Assembly: GCA_031365425.1 (NCBI GenBank)
Contig: JANLYB010000251.1
Span: 5,589 to 69,588 of the forward strand
Reading direction: 5' to 3'
DNA length: 64,000 nt
Source of the DNA: JANXVY01 sp031365425
GTDB taxonomy: Bacteria > Pseudomonadota > Alphaproteobacteria > Rhizobiales > Hyphomicrobiaceae
The notes beneath the pieces were generated by a model that made no database searches, was not told the DNA's origin, and was given only the letters and a program-made list of their open reading frames with translations. Positions 43,905-52,734 of the stretch are shown here, piece after piece (position 1 is the first letter of the stretch; the number at the start of each line of letters is the position of its first letter). The position numbers and the translations under genes are program-made.

Positions 43905-44267
43905 TCACTCCTTGTCGAATCGGCCTTCCTCAGCCTTGTTGGCATACTGAAGGTTGATCAAGATACCTTTGAGCAGGCGCAGCAGTCCGAATGCGACAAT
44001 CGGGATAAAAATACCCCAGACTACGACGTGGACCCAGACAGGCGGATCATAGCGGAATTCTAAAAACAACGCGCCGCCGAGGGTCAAAGCGCCCAGGATC
44101 ATGATCACGAAAACCGCAGGACCGTCACCGCTGTCGGCAAAACCGTAGCTGAGGCCGCATGATGGACAGGCGTCGCGGATCGTCAAACCATTCTTGAACA
44201 ACGGCCCATTACCGCATTTGGGGCAGGCAGCGCGCATTCCATTGGTGATTGGGTTTGGCACAGACAT
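43905..44267 (-). CDS. DUF983 membrane protein with zinc-ribbon-like start
   Basis: A 120-residue protein. The N-terminus has two Cys-x-x-Cys pairs (ACPKCGNG and ACPSCGLSYG), like a zinc ribbon, followed by two membrane helices (about 50-70 and 78-103). DUF983 genes sit in cytochrome oxidase clusters in alphaproteobacteria and are thought to help assembly; the role is not settled. AAGGGGG precedes the ATG. It is 9 bases upstream of surf1. Confidence 0.92.
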   Translation of the reverse strand: MSVPNPITNGMRAACPKCGNGPLFKNGLTIRDACPSCGLSYGFADSGDGPAVFVIMILGALTLGGALFLEFRYDPPVWVHVVVWGIFIPIVAFGLLRLLKGILINLQYANKAEEGRFDKE

Positions 44268-44300
44268 GACGACCCCCTTTAATACAAGCCAACTTCAAAC

Positions 44301-44330
44301 GAAAACGGGGCGGCTTTGCAGCCACCCCGT
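44301..44330 (-). terminator. Terminator downstream of ctaE
   Basis: Read leftward, ACGGGG-T-GGCT / AGCC-G-CCCCGT (one central mismatch) forms a stem with a 4-base loop, followed by TTTTC and GTTTGAAG. It lies 24 bases beyond the ctaE stop and before the DUF983 gene, so it could reduce readthrough from the oxidase genes into DUF983-surf1. Confidence 0.7.
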
Positions 44331-44353
44331 CAATGACGTAACTTGCGGGCGGA

Positions 44354-45301
44354 TCAGTGACCTGCAGCTGCAGCGCCAACGGCGACGGCCTTGCCGAAGT
44401 TCGAACCCCAGACGTAGATGCAGGCAAATAGGAACAACCAGACCACGTCCACGAAGTGCCAATACCAAGCGGCAGCTTCAAAGCCGAAGTGCTGTTCCTT
44501 AGTGAAGTCGCCCTGCATGGCGCGGAACAGGCAGACGGCAAGGAAGATCGTGCCGATCAGGACGTGGGCACCGTGGAAGCCGGTCGCCATGAAGAACGTC
44601 GCGCCGTAAATGTGGCCCGAGTAGTTGAAGCCGGCATGGCCGTACTCGACGTACTGGAAGTAAGAGAACAACGCGCCGAGCAAGACGGTACAGACGAGGC
44701 CGGCAATGAGGCCGCGACGGTCATCTTTTAGGAGCGCGTGGTGGGCCCAGGTGACGGTGACGCCTGACAGCAGCAGGATCAGCGTGTTGACCAGCGGCAG
44801 GCCCCAAGGATTGAACACACTCTTGAAGGCGGCAGCCGGAGCGGGCGGCCAATGGCCGCCCAGCACTTCGTTGCGCTGAACCAAGCCGATCATTTCTTTG
44901 CTGTTCTGCAGAGCGTGAACGCCCGACGGAAACAGCGAAGCGTCGAAGTAGGCCCAAAACCAGGCGACGAAGAACATCACTTCAGAGGCGATGAACAGGA
45001 TCATACCGTAGCGCAGGTGGAGGCGCACGACCGGCGTGTGGTCGCCTTTGTGGGCTTCGCGAATGATATCGCGCCACCAGAAGAAGGCCGAAGCAACCAC
45101 GATCATCGCGCCGGGCGCAAACAGCATCGGGCCTTTGACGCCAAACAGGGGCTCCCCGGCGGCGGAGCGCATCCAGCAGATGGCGCCGATCGCCATCATG
45201 AACGCGCCGAGCGAAGCGACCAGCGGCCAAGGGCTCGGATCAACGAGATGGTAGTCGTGTTCCTTGACGTCGGAATGTGGTGCCGTGTGGGTGTGTGCCA
45301 T
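44354..45301 (-). CDS. ctaE: Cytochrome c oxidase subunit III
   Basis: A 315-residue membrane subunit with seven helices. Family sequence: HDYHLVDPSPWPLVASLGAF near the start, ASEVMFFVAWFWAYFDASLF, and GFHGAHVLIGTIFLAVCLFR plus AAAWYWHFVDVVWLFLFACIYVWG at the end. It stabilises the aa3 oxidase and protects turnover. It is the last gene of the tight cta run, before the terminator. Confidence 0.97.
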   Translation of the reverse strand: MAHTHTAPHSDVKEHDYHLVDPSPWPLVASLGAFMMAIGAICWMRSAAGEPLFGVKGPMLFAPGAMIVVASAFFWWRDIIREAHKGDHTPVVRLHLRYGMILFIASEVMFFVAWFWAYFDASLFPSGVHALQNSKEMIGLVQRNEVLGGHWPPAPAAAFKSVFNPWGLPLVNTLILLLSGVTVTWAHHALLKDDRRGLIAGLVCTVLLGALFSYFQYVEYGHAGFNYSGHIYGATFFMATGFHGAHVLIGTIFLAVCLFRAMQGDFTKEQHFGFEAAAWYWHFVDVVWLFLFACIYVWGSNFGKAVAVGAAAAGH

Positions 45302-45367
45302 GTCGTTTCTCTCGTTCCCTCGCGATTTTTATCCAGCAGGTCCGCAATTGGCGATTCTGCTGGTTTC

Positions 45368-45976
45368 TTAGGTACCTTTGGGTGCGCCCTCGACCGGTTT
45401 CGCGGCCGCGGCGGGTTTAGGTTCTGCTACCGATTGCTGGAAGGTGTAGGACAGCACGATTGTCTTGATCGCACGGGCATCCGGATCGGTTGCCAGCGCC
45501 GGATCGACAAAGAACGTCACCGGCATCTCAACGGAGTCACCGGCTTGGAGTGTCTGCTCGGTGAAGCAGAAGCACTCGATTTTGTTGAAGTGAATACCCG
45601 CAGTTTCAGGCGTGACATTATAGACGGCGCGGCCGGTGACAGCGTGCTTGGAATTGTTGGTGGCGCGGTAGAAGGCCATGCCGGTTTCACCGAGCTTGAC
45701 ATCGATGGTGCGCTGGACTGGTTCGAACGTCCAGGGCAACCCGCCGTTGACGTTGGCATCGAACATAACGGTGATCTTGCGATCCAGCACAACGCTCGAC
45801 GGCGCGTTCGCGCGCTGGGTGGTGCCATTGTAGCCGGTGGCTTGGCAGAACATGGCGTAGAGCGGCACGGACGCGTAAGCGAGGCCGATCATGCCGGCGG
45901 CAAGCGAGGCGCACGTCACCGCGACGCGCTTGTTTGCGCGATCAGCGTGTGTGGATTTTGGCTGGAAGTCACTCAA
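45368..45976 (-). CDS. ctaG: Cytochrome c oxidase copper assembly protein CtaG (Cox11)
   Basis: A 202-residue protein with one N-terminal helix (about 18-42) and a periplasmic domain that delivers copper to the CuB site of subunit I. The copper-binding motif is KIECFCFTEQTLQAGDSVEMP, preceded by AYASVPLYAMFCQATGYNG with a further conserved cysteine. The start is TTG and overlaps the preceding small gene's stop by four bases (TTGA). The gene lies 66 bases before ctaE. Confidence 0.95.
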   Translation of the reverse strand: MSDFQPKSTHADRANKRVAVTCASLAAGMIGLAYASVPLYAMFCQATGYNGTTQRANAPSSVVLDRKITVMFDANVNGGLPWTFEPVQRTIDVKLGETGMAFYRATNNSKHAVTGRAVYNVTPETAGIHFNKIECFCFTEQTLQAGDSVEMPVTFFVDPALATDPDARAIKTIVLSYTFQQSVAEPKPAAAAKPVEGAPKGT

Positions 45977-46176
45977 CGCAGCGCGCTCCCCATCATGCCG
46001 GTCCCCAGAATAGCGAGCGGGCGGTTTACGACATTACCGCCCATGCGGACGATAGTGGCCGCATAGAACAAAAGGACCATCGCCCCAAGAGCCAAGGCAA
46101 TTGCGATCGAGCGGTTGCGCCGTGCGCGCACCTGCTGCTCGCTCAAGGACTCAGGATATTTGGGACTATCGATCAT
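45973..46176 (-). CDS. Small one-helix protein of the cytochrome oxidase cluster (CoxF-like)
   Basis: A 67-residue protein with an N-terminal polar segment (MIDSPKYPESLSEQQVRAR) and a single membrane helix (SIAIALALGAMVLLFYAATI). Short CoxF-type proteins lie between ctaB and ctaG in alphaproteobacteria. The ATG at 46176 overlaps the ctaB stop (ATGA), and its own stop overlaps ctaG, so it is locked into the operon. Confidence 0.85.
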   Translation of the reverse strand: MIDSPKYPESLSEQQVRARRNRSIAIALALGAMVLLFYAATIVRMGGNVVNRPLAILGTGMMGSALR

Positions 46177-47102
46177 GCCATGATCCGCCAAACGATGTGC
46201 TCGGCGAGCAGGACGCCGAACAGGGCGAACAGATAGAAAATCGAGAACAGGAATAGCTTCTTAGCGGTGGCATCGCCCTCGCGGCCTTCGGTGATGCGGC
46301 GCACATCGAAAGCGAACTTTAGAAAGACCGCACCAAGGATGCTGGACACTGCGAGATAGCTCACGCCGCCCAACCCGGTGAAGTAGGGCGAAATCGCCAC
46401 GGGCACGAACACCAGCGAATAGAGGACGATCTGACGGCGCGTCTCGGCGGGACCGGCGACAACTGGCAGCATCGGAACGCCAGCGCGCTCATAGTCGCGG
46501 CATCGGTAGAGGGACAGGGCCCAGAAATGGGGCGGCGTCCACAGGAAGATGATCAGGAACAGCAAAATGCTTTCCATCGAAACGCCGCCAGTCACGGCAG
46601 CCCAGCCAACCATAGGCGGGAACGCACCGGCCGCGCCGCCGATAACGATGTTCTGCGGCGTCCTGCGCTTCAGCCACATCGTATAGACAAAGACGTAGAA
46701 ACCGATGGTGAAAGCGAGCAAGCCGCCGGCGGTCCAGTTGACGAGAAGACCAAGTGTTAGGACGGACGCGGCGGAAAGGAATGAGCCGAAGGCGAGTGCG
46801 TCACCTGCGGAGACGCGACCACGCGGGATCGGACGCGCCGCGGTGCGCTGCATGAGGGCGTCGATGTCGGCGTCGTACCACATATTTAGGGCGCCCGCCG
46901 CACCAGCACCAATCGAGATTGCGAGAATGGCGATGAAACCTAGCACGGGATGGATCGAACCGGGAGCTGCGACCATGCCAGTCAGAGCGGTAAAGACGAC
47001 GAGCGACATCACGCGCGGCTTCATCAACGCGAAGAAATCGCTTACGTCCGAGATGTTCTCGCGCGTGCCGCTGATTTCTGCCTGGATGCCGAGTTCCGCC
47101 AT
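46173..47102 (-). CDS. ctaB: Protoheme IX farnesyltransferase (heme O synthase)
   Basis: A 309-residue polytopic membrane enzyme that farnesylates heme B to heme O, the first step towards heme A. The family motifs are ALMKPRVMSLVVFTALTG, NMWYDADIDALMQRTAARPIP (the Asp-rich prenyl-diphosphate site), and LIIFLWTPPHFWALSLYR. ATG at 47102 is preferred; a TTG at 47138 would add 12 residues but lies on the edge of a strong hairpin. It follows ctaD. Confidence 0.95.
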   Translation of the reverse strand: MAELGIQAEISGTRENISDVSDFFALMKPRVMSLVVFTALTGMVAAPGSIHPVLGFIAILAISIGAGAAGALNMWYDADIDALMQRTAARPIPRGRVSAGDALAFGSFLSAASVLTLGLLVNWTAGGLLAFTIGFYVFVYTMWLKRRTPQNIVIGGAAGAFPPMVGWAAVTGGVSMESILLFLIIFLWTPPHFWALSLYRCRDYERAGVPMLPVVAGPAETRRQIVLYSLVFVPVAISPYFTGLGGVSYLAVSSILGAVFLKFAFDVRRITEGREGDATAKKLFLFSIFYLFALFGVLLAEHIVWRIMA

Positions 47103-47141
47103 GCCGATATCGATCCTGCCGTAGAACTTACCAATCAATCG

Positions 47142-47167
47142 TTGGCGAGGGCAGATGCCCTCGCCAA
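47142..47167 (-). other. Perfect hairpin between ctaD and ctaB
   Basis: TTGGCGAGGGCA-GA-TGCCCTCGCCAA forms a 12-bp perfect inverted repeat with a 2-base spacer in the short gap after the ctaD stop. There is no T-run after it on the coding strand, so it is more likely an RNA stabiliser or processing element than a terminator. Confidence 0.75.
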
Positions 47168-47182
47168 GTTGGGTCTATCCGC

Positions 47183-48808
47183 TCAATGGTGGCTGTCGGC
47201 CGAGATGCGCGGCAGCTTTTCGAACGAGTGGAAGTCGGGCGGCGACGGCAGCGTCCACTCGAGCGTGGTTGCGCCAATGCCCCAGGGGTTTGCAGCGGCC
47301 TTTTCTTTGCGCATGAATGCGTAGATCATGCCGATGAAGAAAACCACCGTACCAAGCGTCGTGATGTAGGCGCCCATCGACGAGATGCGGTTCCAATAGG
47401 CGAACGCATCGGGATAGTCGGCGTAGTGGCGCGGCATACCTGCCAAGCCGAGGAAGTGCTGCGGGAAGAACAGCACGTTGGCGCCGATGAAGGTCAGCCA
47501 GAAGTGCAGCTTACCGAAGAACTCGGAGTACATGTAGCCCGACATCTTGGGGAACCAGTAGTACCAGCCCGCAAAGATTGCGAACACAGCGCCGAGCGAC
47601 AGCACGTAGTGGAAGTGGGCGACGACATAGTAAGTGTTGTGGAGCGAACGGTCGACACCGGCGTTGGCGAGCATCACGCCGGTGACGCCACCGACCGTGA
47701 ACAGGAAGATGAAGCCGAGCGCCCAAATCATCGGCGTGCGGAACGAGATAGAGCCGCCCCACATCGTGGCGATCCAGGAAAAGATCTTCACGCCGGTCGG
47801 AACTGCGATGACCATGGTAGCGAACACGAAGTAGGCCTGCGTATCGACGCTGATGCCCGAGGTATACATGTGGTGCGCCCACACGACGAACCCGACCACG
47901 CCGATGGCGACCATGGCATAGGCCATGCCGAGGTAGCCGAAGACCGGCTTCTTCGAGAAGGTCGAGACGATGTGGCTGATCATGCCGAAGCCCGGCAGGA
48001 TGAGGATGTACACTTCAGGATGGCCGAAGAACCAGAACAGGTGCTGATACAGCAGCGGATCGCCGCCGCCGGCTGCGTCGAAGAAAGTCGTGCCGAAGTT
48101 ACGGTCGGTAAGCAGCATGGTGATCGCACCGGCGAGAACCGGCAGCGAGAGCAGCAGCAGGAAGGCGGTGACTAAAACTGACCAGACGAACAGCGGCATC
48201 TTGTGGATGGTCATGCCGGGAGCGCGCATGTTGAAGATCGTGGTGATGAAGTTGATCGCGCCCAGAATCGACGACGCACCGGCCAAGTGGAGCGCCAGAA
48301 TACCAAAGTCGACGGCAGGGCCAGGGTGGCCGATCTTGCTCGAGAGCGGAGCGAGCACGATCCAGCCTGCACCAACGCCATTGGTACCCGCAGCGCCGGG
48401 AACGAACATAGAGATGAGCAGGAGCGCGAACGCGGCTGGCAATAGCCAGAACGAGATGTTGTTCATGCGCGGGAACGCCATATCAGGCGCACCGATCATG
48501 AGCGGCACGAACCAGTTGCCGAAGCCGCCGATCATGGCCGGCATCACCATGAAGAACACCATGATAAGGCCGTGGCCGGTAACAAACACATTGTACATGC
48601 CGGGATTGGCGAAATACTGGAGGCCCGGCTCTTGAAGTTCGAGCCGCATCATGACGGACAAGAAACTGCCCACGACCCCTGCCAGCATGGCGAAGATGAG
48701 GTACATCGTGCCGATGTCTTTGTGGTTGGTCGACAAGAACCAGCGCGTAAAGAATGGCGGCGCGTGGTTGTGGTCGTCGTGTGCGGTTTCGGTTGAATAG
48801 CTACCCAT
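47183..48808 (-). CDS. ctaD: Cytochrome c oxidase subunit I
   Basis: A 541-residue catalytic subunit of the aa3-type oxidase, with twelve helices, heme a, and the heme a3-CuB site. Visible ligands and motifs: FVTGHGLIMVFFMVMPAMIG (heme a ligand), WFFGHPEVYILILPGFGMIS (CuB ligand and the cross-linked Tyr region), VWAHHMYTSGI and FHYVLSLGAVFAIFAGWYYW. It reduces oxygen and pumps protons across the inner membrane. It is flanked by ctaC and ctaB. Confidence 0.98.
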   Translation of the reverse strand: MGSYSTETAHDDHNHAPPFFTRWFLSTNHKDIGTMYLIFAMLAGVVGSFLSVMMRLELQEPGLQYFANPGMYNVFVTGHGLIMVFFMVMPAMIGGFGNWFVPLMIGAPDMAFPRMNNISFWLLPAAFALLLISMFVPGAAGTNGVGAGWIVLAPLSSKIGHPGPAVDFGILALHLAGASSILGAINFITTIFNMRAPGMTIHKMPLFVWSVLVTAFLLLLSLPVLAGAITMLLTDRNFGTTFFDAAGGGDPLLYQHLFWFFGHPEVYILILPGFGMISHIVSTFSKKPVFGYLGMAYAMVAIGVVGFVVWAHHMYTSGISVDTQAYFVFATMVIAVPTGVKIFSWIATMWGGSISFRTPMIWALGFIFLFTVGGVTGVMLANAGVDRSLHNTYYVVAHFHYVLSLGAVFAIFAGWYYWFPKMSGYMYSEFFGKLHFWLTFIGANVLFFPQHFLGLAGMPRHYADYPDAFAYWNRISSMGAYITTLGTVVFFIGMIYAFMRKEKAAANPWGIGATTLEWTLPSPPDFHSFEKLPRISADSHH

Positions 48809-48868
48809 TGCAGTTGCCTTCGAAAACGGAGTTGCAGCTGTTGTGATTTGAAATGCGGAGGTGAAGAT

Positions 48869-49876
48869 CTACTTCGCCTGGACCTGAGCAACCGACGTGG
48901 ATTGAGTTGCAGCAGCTTCTGCCCGCAGAATGGACTTAGCTTTCTTGGGATCCTTGGCTTTCAAGGCTGCCATCCAATCGCCATATGCCTGCTCGCTTAC
49001 GACGCGAACTGCGATCGGCATGCCTGAGTGATTCTTGCCGCAGAGAACCGAGCACTGACCGTAGTACATGCCAACTTTGGTTGCCTGGAACCAGGAAGCG
49101 CTTACGCGCCCCGGAACGGCCTGCAACTTCACGCCGAATGCCGGAATCGTCCAGGAATGAATGACGTCGTTGGAGGTGACCAGAAGATGGACCACCTTGC
49201 CGACAGGAACGGCAATCTCGTTATCTACGGAGAGTTGGCGCGCTTCCTGACCTGTCGCCTGACGCTTGGACCAGATAGGAGCAGCCGCGTCGTAGACAGC
49301 CTTCACCTTTTCGATTGTGCCATCTTCGAGCTTACCGAACCGGGCATTGAATTCTTTGTCGCCGATCTCGGCCTTTACGACGTCCTCATCGGACACCATG
49401 TTGGTGGTGATCGAGACGCCCTTCTGGTCAAGGTATTCGTGATCCCAGTACCAAGCATTGCCCGTGGCTTTGATTGTCAGATCCGGCTTCGGGTAGGAGT
49501 ACTGCAGGTTCAAGAGTTTGAATGAAGGGATTGCGATGATGACGAGAACGGCAATTGGGATAACGGTCCAGGCGACCTCGAGGCCGACGTGATGCGTCGT
49601 CTTGGACGGCGTGGGGTTCGACTTTTCGTTGAAGCGTAACATGACGAAGATCATCAACAACAAGACGAAGATCGTGATGACGATGATGATGCCGTTGACG
49701 AGGTCGTAAAAATTGCTGATCCGGGACATAACTTCGGTCGCAGATTCTGATAAACCCATTTGGCCGGGCGACGGCTGCCCGATTGCAAAGGCTGGAGCGA
49801 TTGCGGTCATCGACCAAATTGCCACCGCAATGCCAACCGCAGCCAGCAAAGCGCCGGCCCTATTCCACTTGAACAT
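48869..49876 (-). CDS. ctaC: Cytochrome c oxidase subunit II
   Basis: A 335-residue subunit with a signal-like start, two membrane helices (about 65-90 and 105-130) and a periplasmic CuA domain. The CuA ligands are visible in CSVLCGKNHSGM: Cys275, Cys279, His283 and Met286, with the further His in VIHSWTIPAFG. GNAWYWDHEYLD is the electron-entry aromatic region. ATG at 49876 has GAGGAGCAGG upstream; the frame continues 85 codons further without coding signs. First gene of the cta cluster. Confidence 0.97.
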   Translation of the reverse strand: MFKWNRAGALLAAVGIAVAIWSMTAIAPAFAIGQPSPGQMGLSESATEVMSRISNFYDLVNGIIIVITIFVLLLMIFVMLRFNEKSNPTPSKTTHHVGLEVAWTVIPIAVLVIIAIPSFKLLNLQYSYPKPDLTIKATGNAWYWDHEYLDQKGVSITTNMVSDEDVVKAEIGDKEFNARFGKLEDGTIEKVKAVYDAAAPIWSKRQATGQEARQLSVDNEIAVPVGKVVHLLVTSNDVIHSWTIPAFGVKLQAVPGRVSASWFQATKVGMYYGQCSVLCGKNHSGMPIAVRVVSEQAYGDWMAALKAKDPKKAKSILRAEAAATQSTSVAQVQAK

Positions 49877-50192
49877 CAACCTGCTCCTCGTTTCCCACCC
49901 GCGACAGCAGTCGATTTTGGTCGCAACCGCACCACATCCCCGCCGTCGTCGCTTGATCTCAATCAACTTTCGTCTTCGTCGCACAGAACACATCACACTG
50001 TGCGCAAACAAGAGGTGGTTGTGCGGCATTTTTTCACGATGCGCCAGTCGAATTGCACAAATTCCAACCAAGCTCGGAACGCGCCTTTCGAATGGGTCCC
50101 AATTTGGCCGCGATTTATGCTGAGACGACACACGCGGCTTGGGCTTAGGTCTGTTTCAAAGCCAGCGGCTAAAATCTTCTGAGGATGAACGT

Positions 50193-50756
50193 GTGCGCCC
50201 ATCGATACTGACGCTTGCCCGCCAAGTCCTGGCCAGGCAACTTGGCATGGCCCCGTCTGCAGTTCGCTACGCCACGCTCCTAGCCATAGTCTTGCTTGGG
50301 CTCATGCCAGCGGTGCACGCAGCGGAGGAAGGCACCGTCAAAGCGCAGCATGGCGATTGGCAGGTAGTGTGTAAGGATCCCCCGCCGGGTGCCAAAGCCG
50401 AGGTATGTGCCCTGGTACAGAGCGTGACGGCGGAAGACCGGAACAACGTCGGCTTGACCGTCTATTTTCAGAAGTTTTCAAACGGAACGCGCGTGTTGCG
50501 CGTCTTCGCCCCCGTCGGCGTTCTGCTCCCGCCCGGCCTTGGCTTGAAGATCGACGACAAGGATGTCGGGCACGCGCCGTTCCTGCGGTGTCAGAATTTT
50601 GCGTGCTATGCGCAAGTGACCGTCGAAGACGCGCTGATCGAAAAGCTCAAAACCGGCAAGACTGCGATCTTTATCATCTTCCAAAGCGAGGAAGCCGGCA
50701 TTGGCATCCCCATTTCGCTGGCTGGCTTTGATAAGGCACTGGCGGCGTTAAAGTAA
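50193..50756 (+). CDS. IalB-family exported protein
   Basis: A 187-residue protein of the invasion-associated locus B family. It has a signal segment (VRYATLLAIVLLGLMPAVHA), then KAQHGDWQVVCKDPPPGAKAEVCALVQSV and a beta-rich domain with four cysteines including FLRCQNFACYAQV. The family name comes from Bartonella; in free-living Rhizobiales the role is unknown. The start is GTG with GAGGAT 7 bases upstream; an ATG 54 bases later could also serve. It is divergent from ctaC. Confidence 0.85.
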   Translation: MRPSILTLARQVLARQLGMAPSAVRYATLLAIVLLGLMPAVHAAEEGTVKAQHGDWQVVCKDPPPGAKAEVCALVQSVTAEDRNNVGLTVYFQKFSNGTRVLRVFAPVGVLLPPGLGLKIDDKDVGHAPFLRCQNFACYAQVTVEDALIEKLKTGKTAIFIIFQSEEAGIGIPISLAGFDKALAALK

Positions 50757-50786
50757 GGCCATGTTCCTATCGCTTACGGCCTGCCG

Positions 50787-51185
50787 TTACGCGGATCGCC
50801 GCAGCCGCTCAGGGTTGGCTTGCTTCTGCGGGGCAATTTCTTTGAGGGCCGCCGGAACCGTATCCTGGACCACGATATAGTCGCGAGCGCGAACGCGGTT
50901 GGCAGGAGAATCGTTAGCTTCACTAACAGCCGCGACCGGCAGAGCTGCGAATGCTGCGCTCTGCAGGCTTTCCATGTATTGCCGCTGGGCCACCTGCCAG
51001 AATGTCACCTGCTGTGTGATGAAGTCATCTGTTGTCTGGCAACTGCCCAGGTTTTTGGGAAGATCAAGATACGCCTGTGCGCGCCGAGTGAACAGGCACA
51101 AGGTCTCGGCATTGATCCGGGCTGCCGCCCGCCAGGGATTGATCTCAGATCCGAATGAAAATTCGTAAAGCGTATTTAGGCCCAT
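50787..51185 (-). CDS. Phasin-like protein
   Basis: A 132-residue cytoplasmic protein. The segment RINAETLCLFTRRAQAYLDLPKNLGSCQTTDDFITQQ and then FWQVAQRQYMESLQSAAFAAL resembles the helical repeat of phasins, proteins that coat polyhydroxyalkanoate granules. A PHA synthase is not in the window, so the call rests on pattern only. It is convergent with the IalB gene. Confidence 0.7.
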   Translation of the reverse strand: MGLNTLYEFSFGSEINPWRAAARINAETLCLFTRRAQAYLDLPKNLGSCQTTDDFITQQVTFWQVAQRQYMESLQSAAFAALPVAAVSEANDSPANRVRARDYIVVQDTVPAALKEIAPQKQANPERLRRSA

Positions 51186-51472
51186 GTGCTTCTCTTCCCT
51201 GCTGTCAGGAGCGTCACGCGCTCATGGTTAAGAACTATACTTCCTATGCACAAAGATACAGCTGAACGCTCCGTACAACGTGGTTCTCCTAGTTATCCAC
51301 AAGAAGCGAATATTCGGCTCATTGCACTGACATTCACGAAATAAACAATTTAAAATTGCAGAAAACATACGCTTTTTCTAAACTTTAAGTTGCATTGTGC
51401 GTTTAGTGACAAGTTTTAGTTGACACTTCGCCAGACGTGGCAGAGCAAACTACATAGTTAATACCGTAGTCG

Positions 51473-52306
51473 TTGCGTTTGCTTAGCGTGCGGGCGTGTG
51501 TCGTGTCACAGTTGGTTTCAACTGGTATCCGTCGAGTTTACGTGCTCGTCCTTGCGCTGGGCGCGGGTCTGCTTGGCAACGCCGCAACCGCGGCCGAAGA
51601 AACTCCAGCAGGAGTAGGTTCACGCGAAATCTGGGCTGGTGCAGACGCAGGGGCTCACAACTGGCTGGTGTATTCGGGGTCGACCTACGCACCCTGGGGC
51701 GATATTCACCAGAATGGATTTAGGGTGCGCGCGACCACCGGTTACGGGCATTACGACTACCAGTGGGACGCGAAGACTAAGGTGAAGGTCGACAAAACCT
51801 ATGCCGACGTGACGGTTGGATATCAGCGCGGAATCGGTGACCTAACGGCCAAAGCCTTCTTCGGCTGGGCCATGCTGAAGGATCTCGACGTTCCCGCCGC
51901 AAACGTGCGCAGGCAGAGATTTCAAACGGGTTTCAAATCGGCTCTCGAACTCTGGCTCAACCTTGGTTCGCAAGCCTGGACATCGCTCGACCTGTCCTAT
52001 GCGGACACGAGAGACACGGCGAGCATTCGATCGCGGATCGGTTACCGGATCCTGCCGACCGTTTCAGCGGGCGTCGAAGCCGTCGTGAACCACGCCAGCT
52101 TGGACGGGCAAGTCCAAATCGACACATCGAGCGACCGCGTGGCGGGCAATGCTCGTACGGGACTCTTCCTCCGCTACGAGTGGTTTGGCGGTGAAATCTC
52201 GGCGTCGGGCGGGATAACCGGCGACATCAAAGAGAGTCTTAACGATTTCGACCTCTTGAAGCGGCCCTCGGCATACGGCACGTTGAACTTGATCGTGCAA
52301 TTCTAA
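51473..52306 (+). CDS. BcsS-like outer-membrane protein
   Basis: A 277-residue exported protein with a signal peptide (VYVLVLALGAGLLGNAATAAE) and a beta-barrel-like mature part of alternating residues, beginning REIWAGADAGAHNWLVYSGSTYAPWGDI and VRATTGYGHYDYQW. It fits my memory of the BcsS family (cellulose-synthesis-associated, Rhizobiales). No other bcs gene is in the window. The start is uncertain: TTG at 51473 or the GTG at 51488. The 287-base region upstream is AT-rich with a TTGACA at 51420-51425 but no clear -10. Confidence 0.7.
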   Translation: MRLLSVRACVVSQLVSTGIRRVYVLVLALGAGLLGNAATAAEETPAGVGSREIWAGADAGAHNWLVYSGSTYAPWGDIHQNGFRVRATTGYGHYDYQWDAKTKVKVDKTYADVTVGYQRGIGDLTAKAFFGWAMLKDLDVPAANVRRQRFQTGFKSALELWLNLGSQAWTSLDLSYADTRDTASIRSRIGYRILPTVSAGVEAVVNHASLDGQVQIDTSSDRVAGNARTGLFLRYEWFGGEISASGGITGDIKESLNDFDLLKRPSAYGTLNLIVQF

Positions 52307-52321
52307 CGGTGCTGAGGACTG

Positions 52322-52630
52322 ATGATGACCCCCGGGCGTCTTACCGTCACGTTTCTGGTCACGGCCCTTTTTCTATCGGCCGCCGTGGCTCCTGCGTCAG
52401 CGGCCGGCAATTGCGCGGCCTCGCCCGTGTCTGCTCGCGGCGAACCGGCATCTTTCGAATGGCTGGCTAAAACGAAGGCTAGAGCCAACTGGCGCTCCCG
52501 GGTGCGCGGAACCAAGGCACTGGGGGAAGCCTACTCCACGTGGAACCGTGCCGATAATCGCGAGGAGCGCTGCGCCGCGTCGGCGCGCGGCATCGTCTGC
52601 ACGTTTACTGCCACGCCCTGCCATCGTTGA
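52322..52630 (+). CDS. Small exported protein, unknown
   Basis: A 102-residue protein with a signal peptide (LTVTFLVTALFLSAAVAPASAA). The mature part is about 70 residues, basic and Cys-containing (FEWLAKTKARANWRSRVRG, AASARGIVCTFTATPC). No named family. It starts 16 bases after the BcsS-like gene with TGAGGA upstream, so it is probably its operon partner. Confidence 0.65.
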   Translation: MMTPGRLTVTFLVTALFLSAAVAPASAAGNCAASPVSARGEPASFEWLAKTKARANWRSRVRGTKALGEAYSTWNRADNREERCAASARGIVCTFTATPCHR

Positions 52631-52653
52631 TTGGTCAGCATCTGGGCATGAGA

Positions 52654-52696
52654 TTGACACTTTGATCTGATCCAAGCAAAACGAGCGTTCGTTTTG
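52654..52696 (+). promoter_or_regulatory. Promoter and operator of the TetR-RND operon
   Basis: A TTGACA -35-like box at 52654-52659 is followed, at the expected -10 distance, by a 20-bp perfect palindrome with a 4-base centre: CAAAACGA-GCGT-TCGTTTTG at 52677-52696. Such palindromes just in front of a tetR gene are typical autoregulatory operators, and repressor bound here would block RNA polymerase. It lies 38 bases before the tetR start. Confidence 0.75.
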
Positions 52697-52734
52697 TTGC
52701 CGCTGTTGATGGCGGCTAAGAGGTCAGTGATACC

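Noticed and set aside
49877..50131. 85-codon upstream extension of ctaC
   Set aside because: It lacks coding character and overlaps the region needed for the ctaC promoter; ATG 49876 has a good ribosome site and a signal-like start.
51222..51231. ATGGTTAA sequence that resembles a CtrA half-site upstream of the BcsS-like and phasin-like genes
   Set aside because: Only a single half-site; the full TTAA-N7-TTAA pattern is not present, and an 8-mer of this kind is expected by chance in this AT-rich gap.
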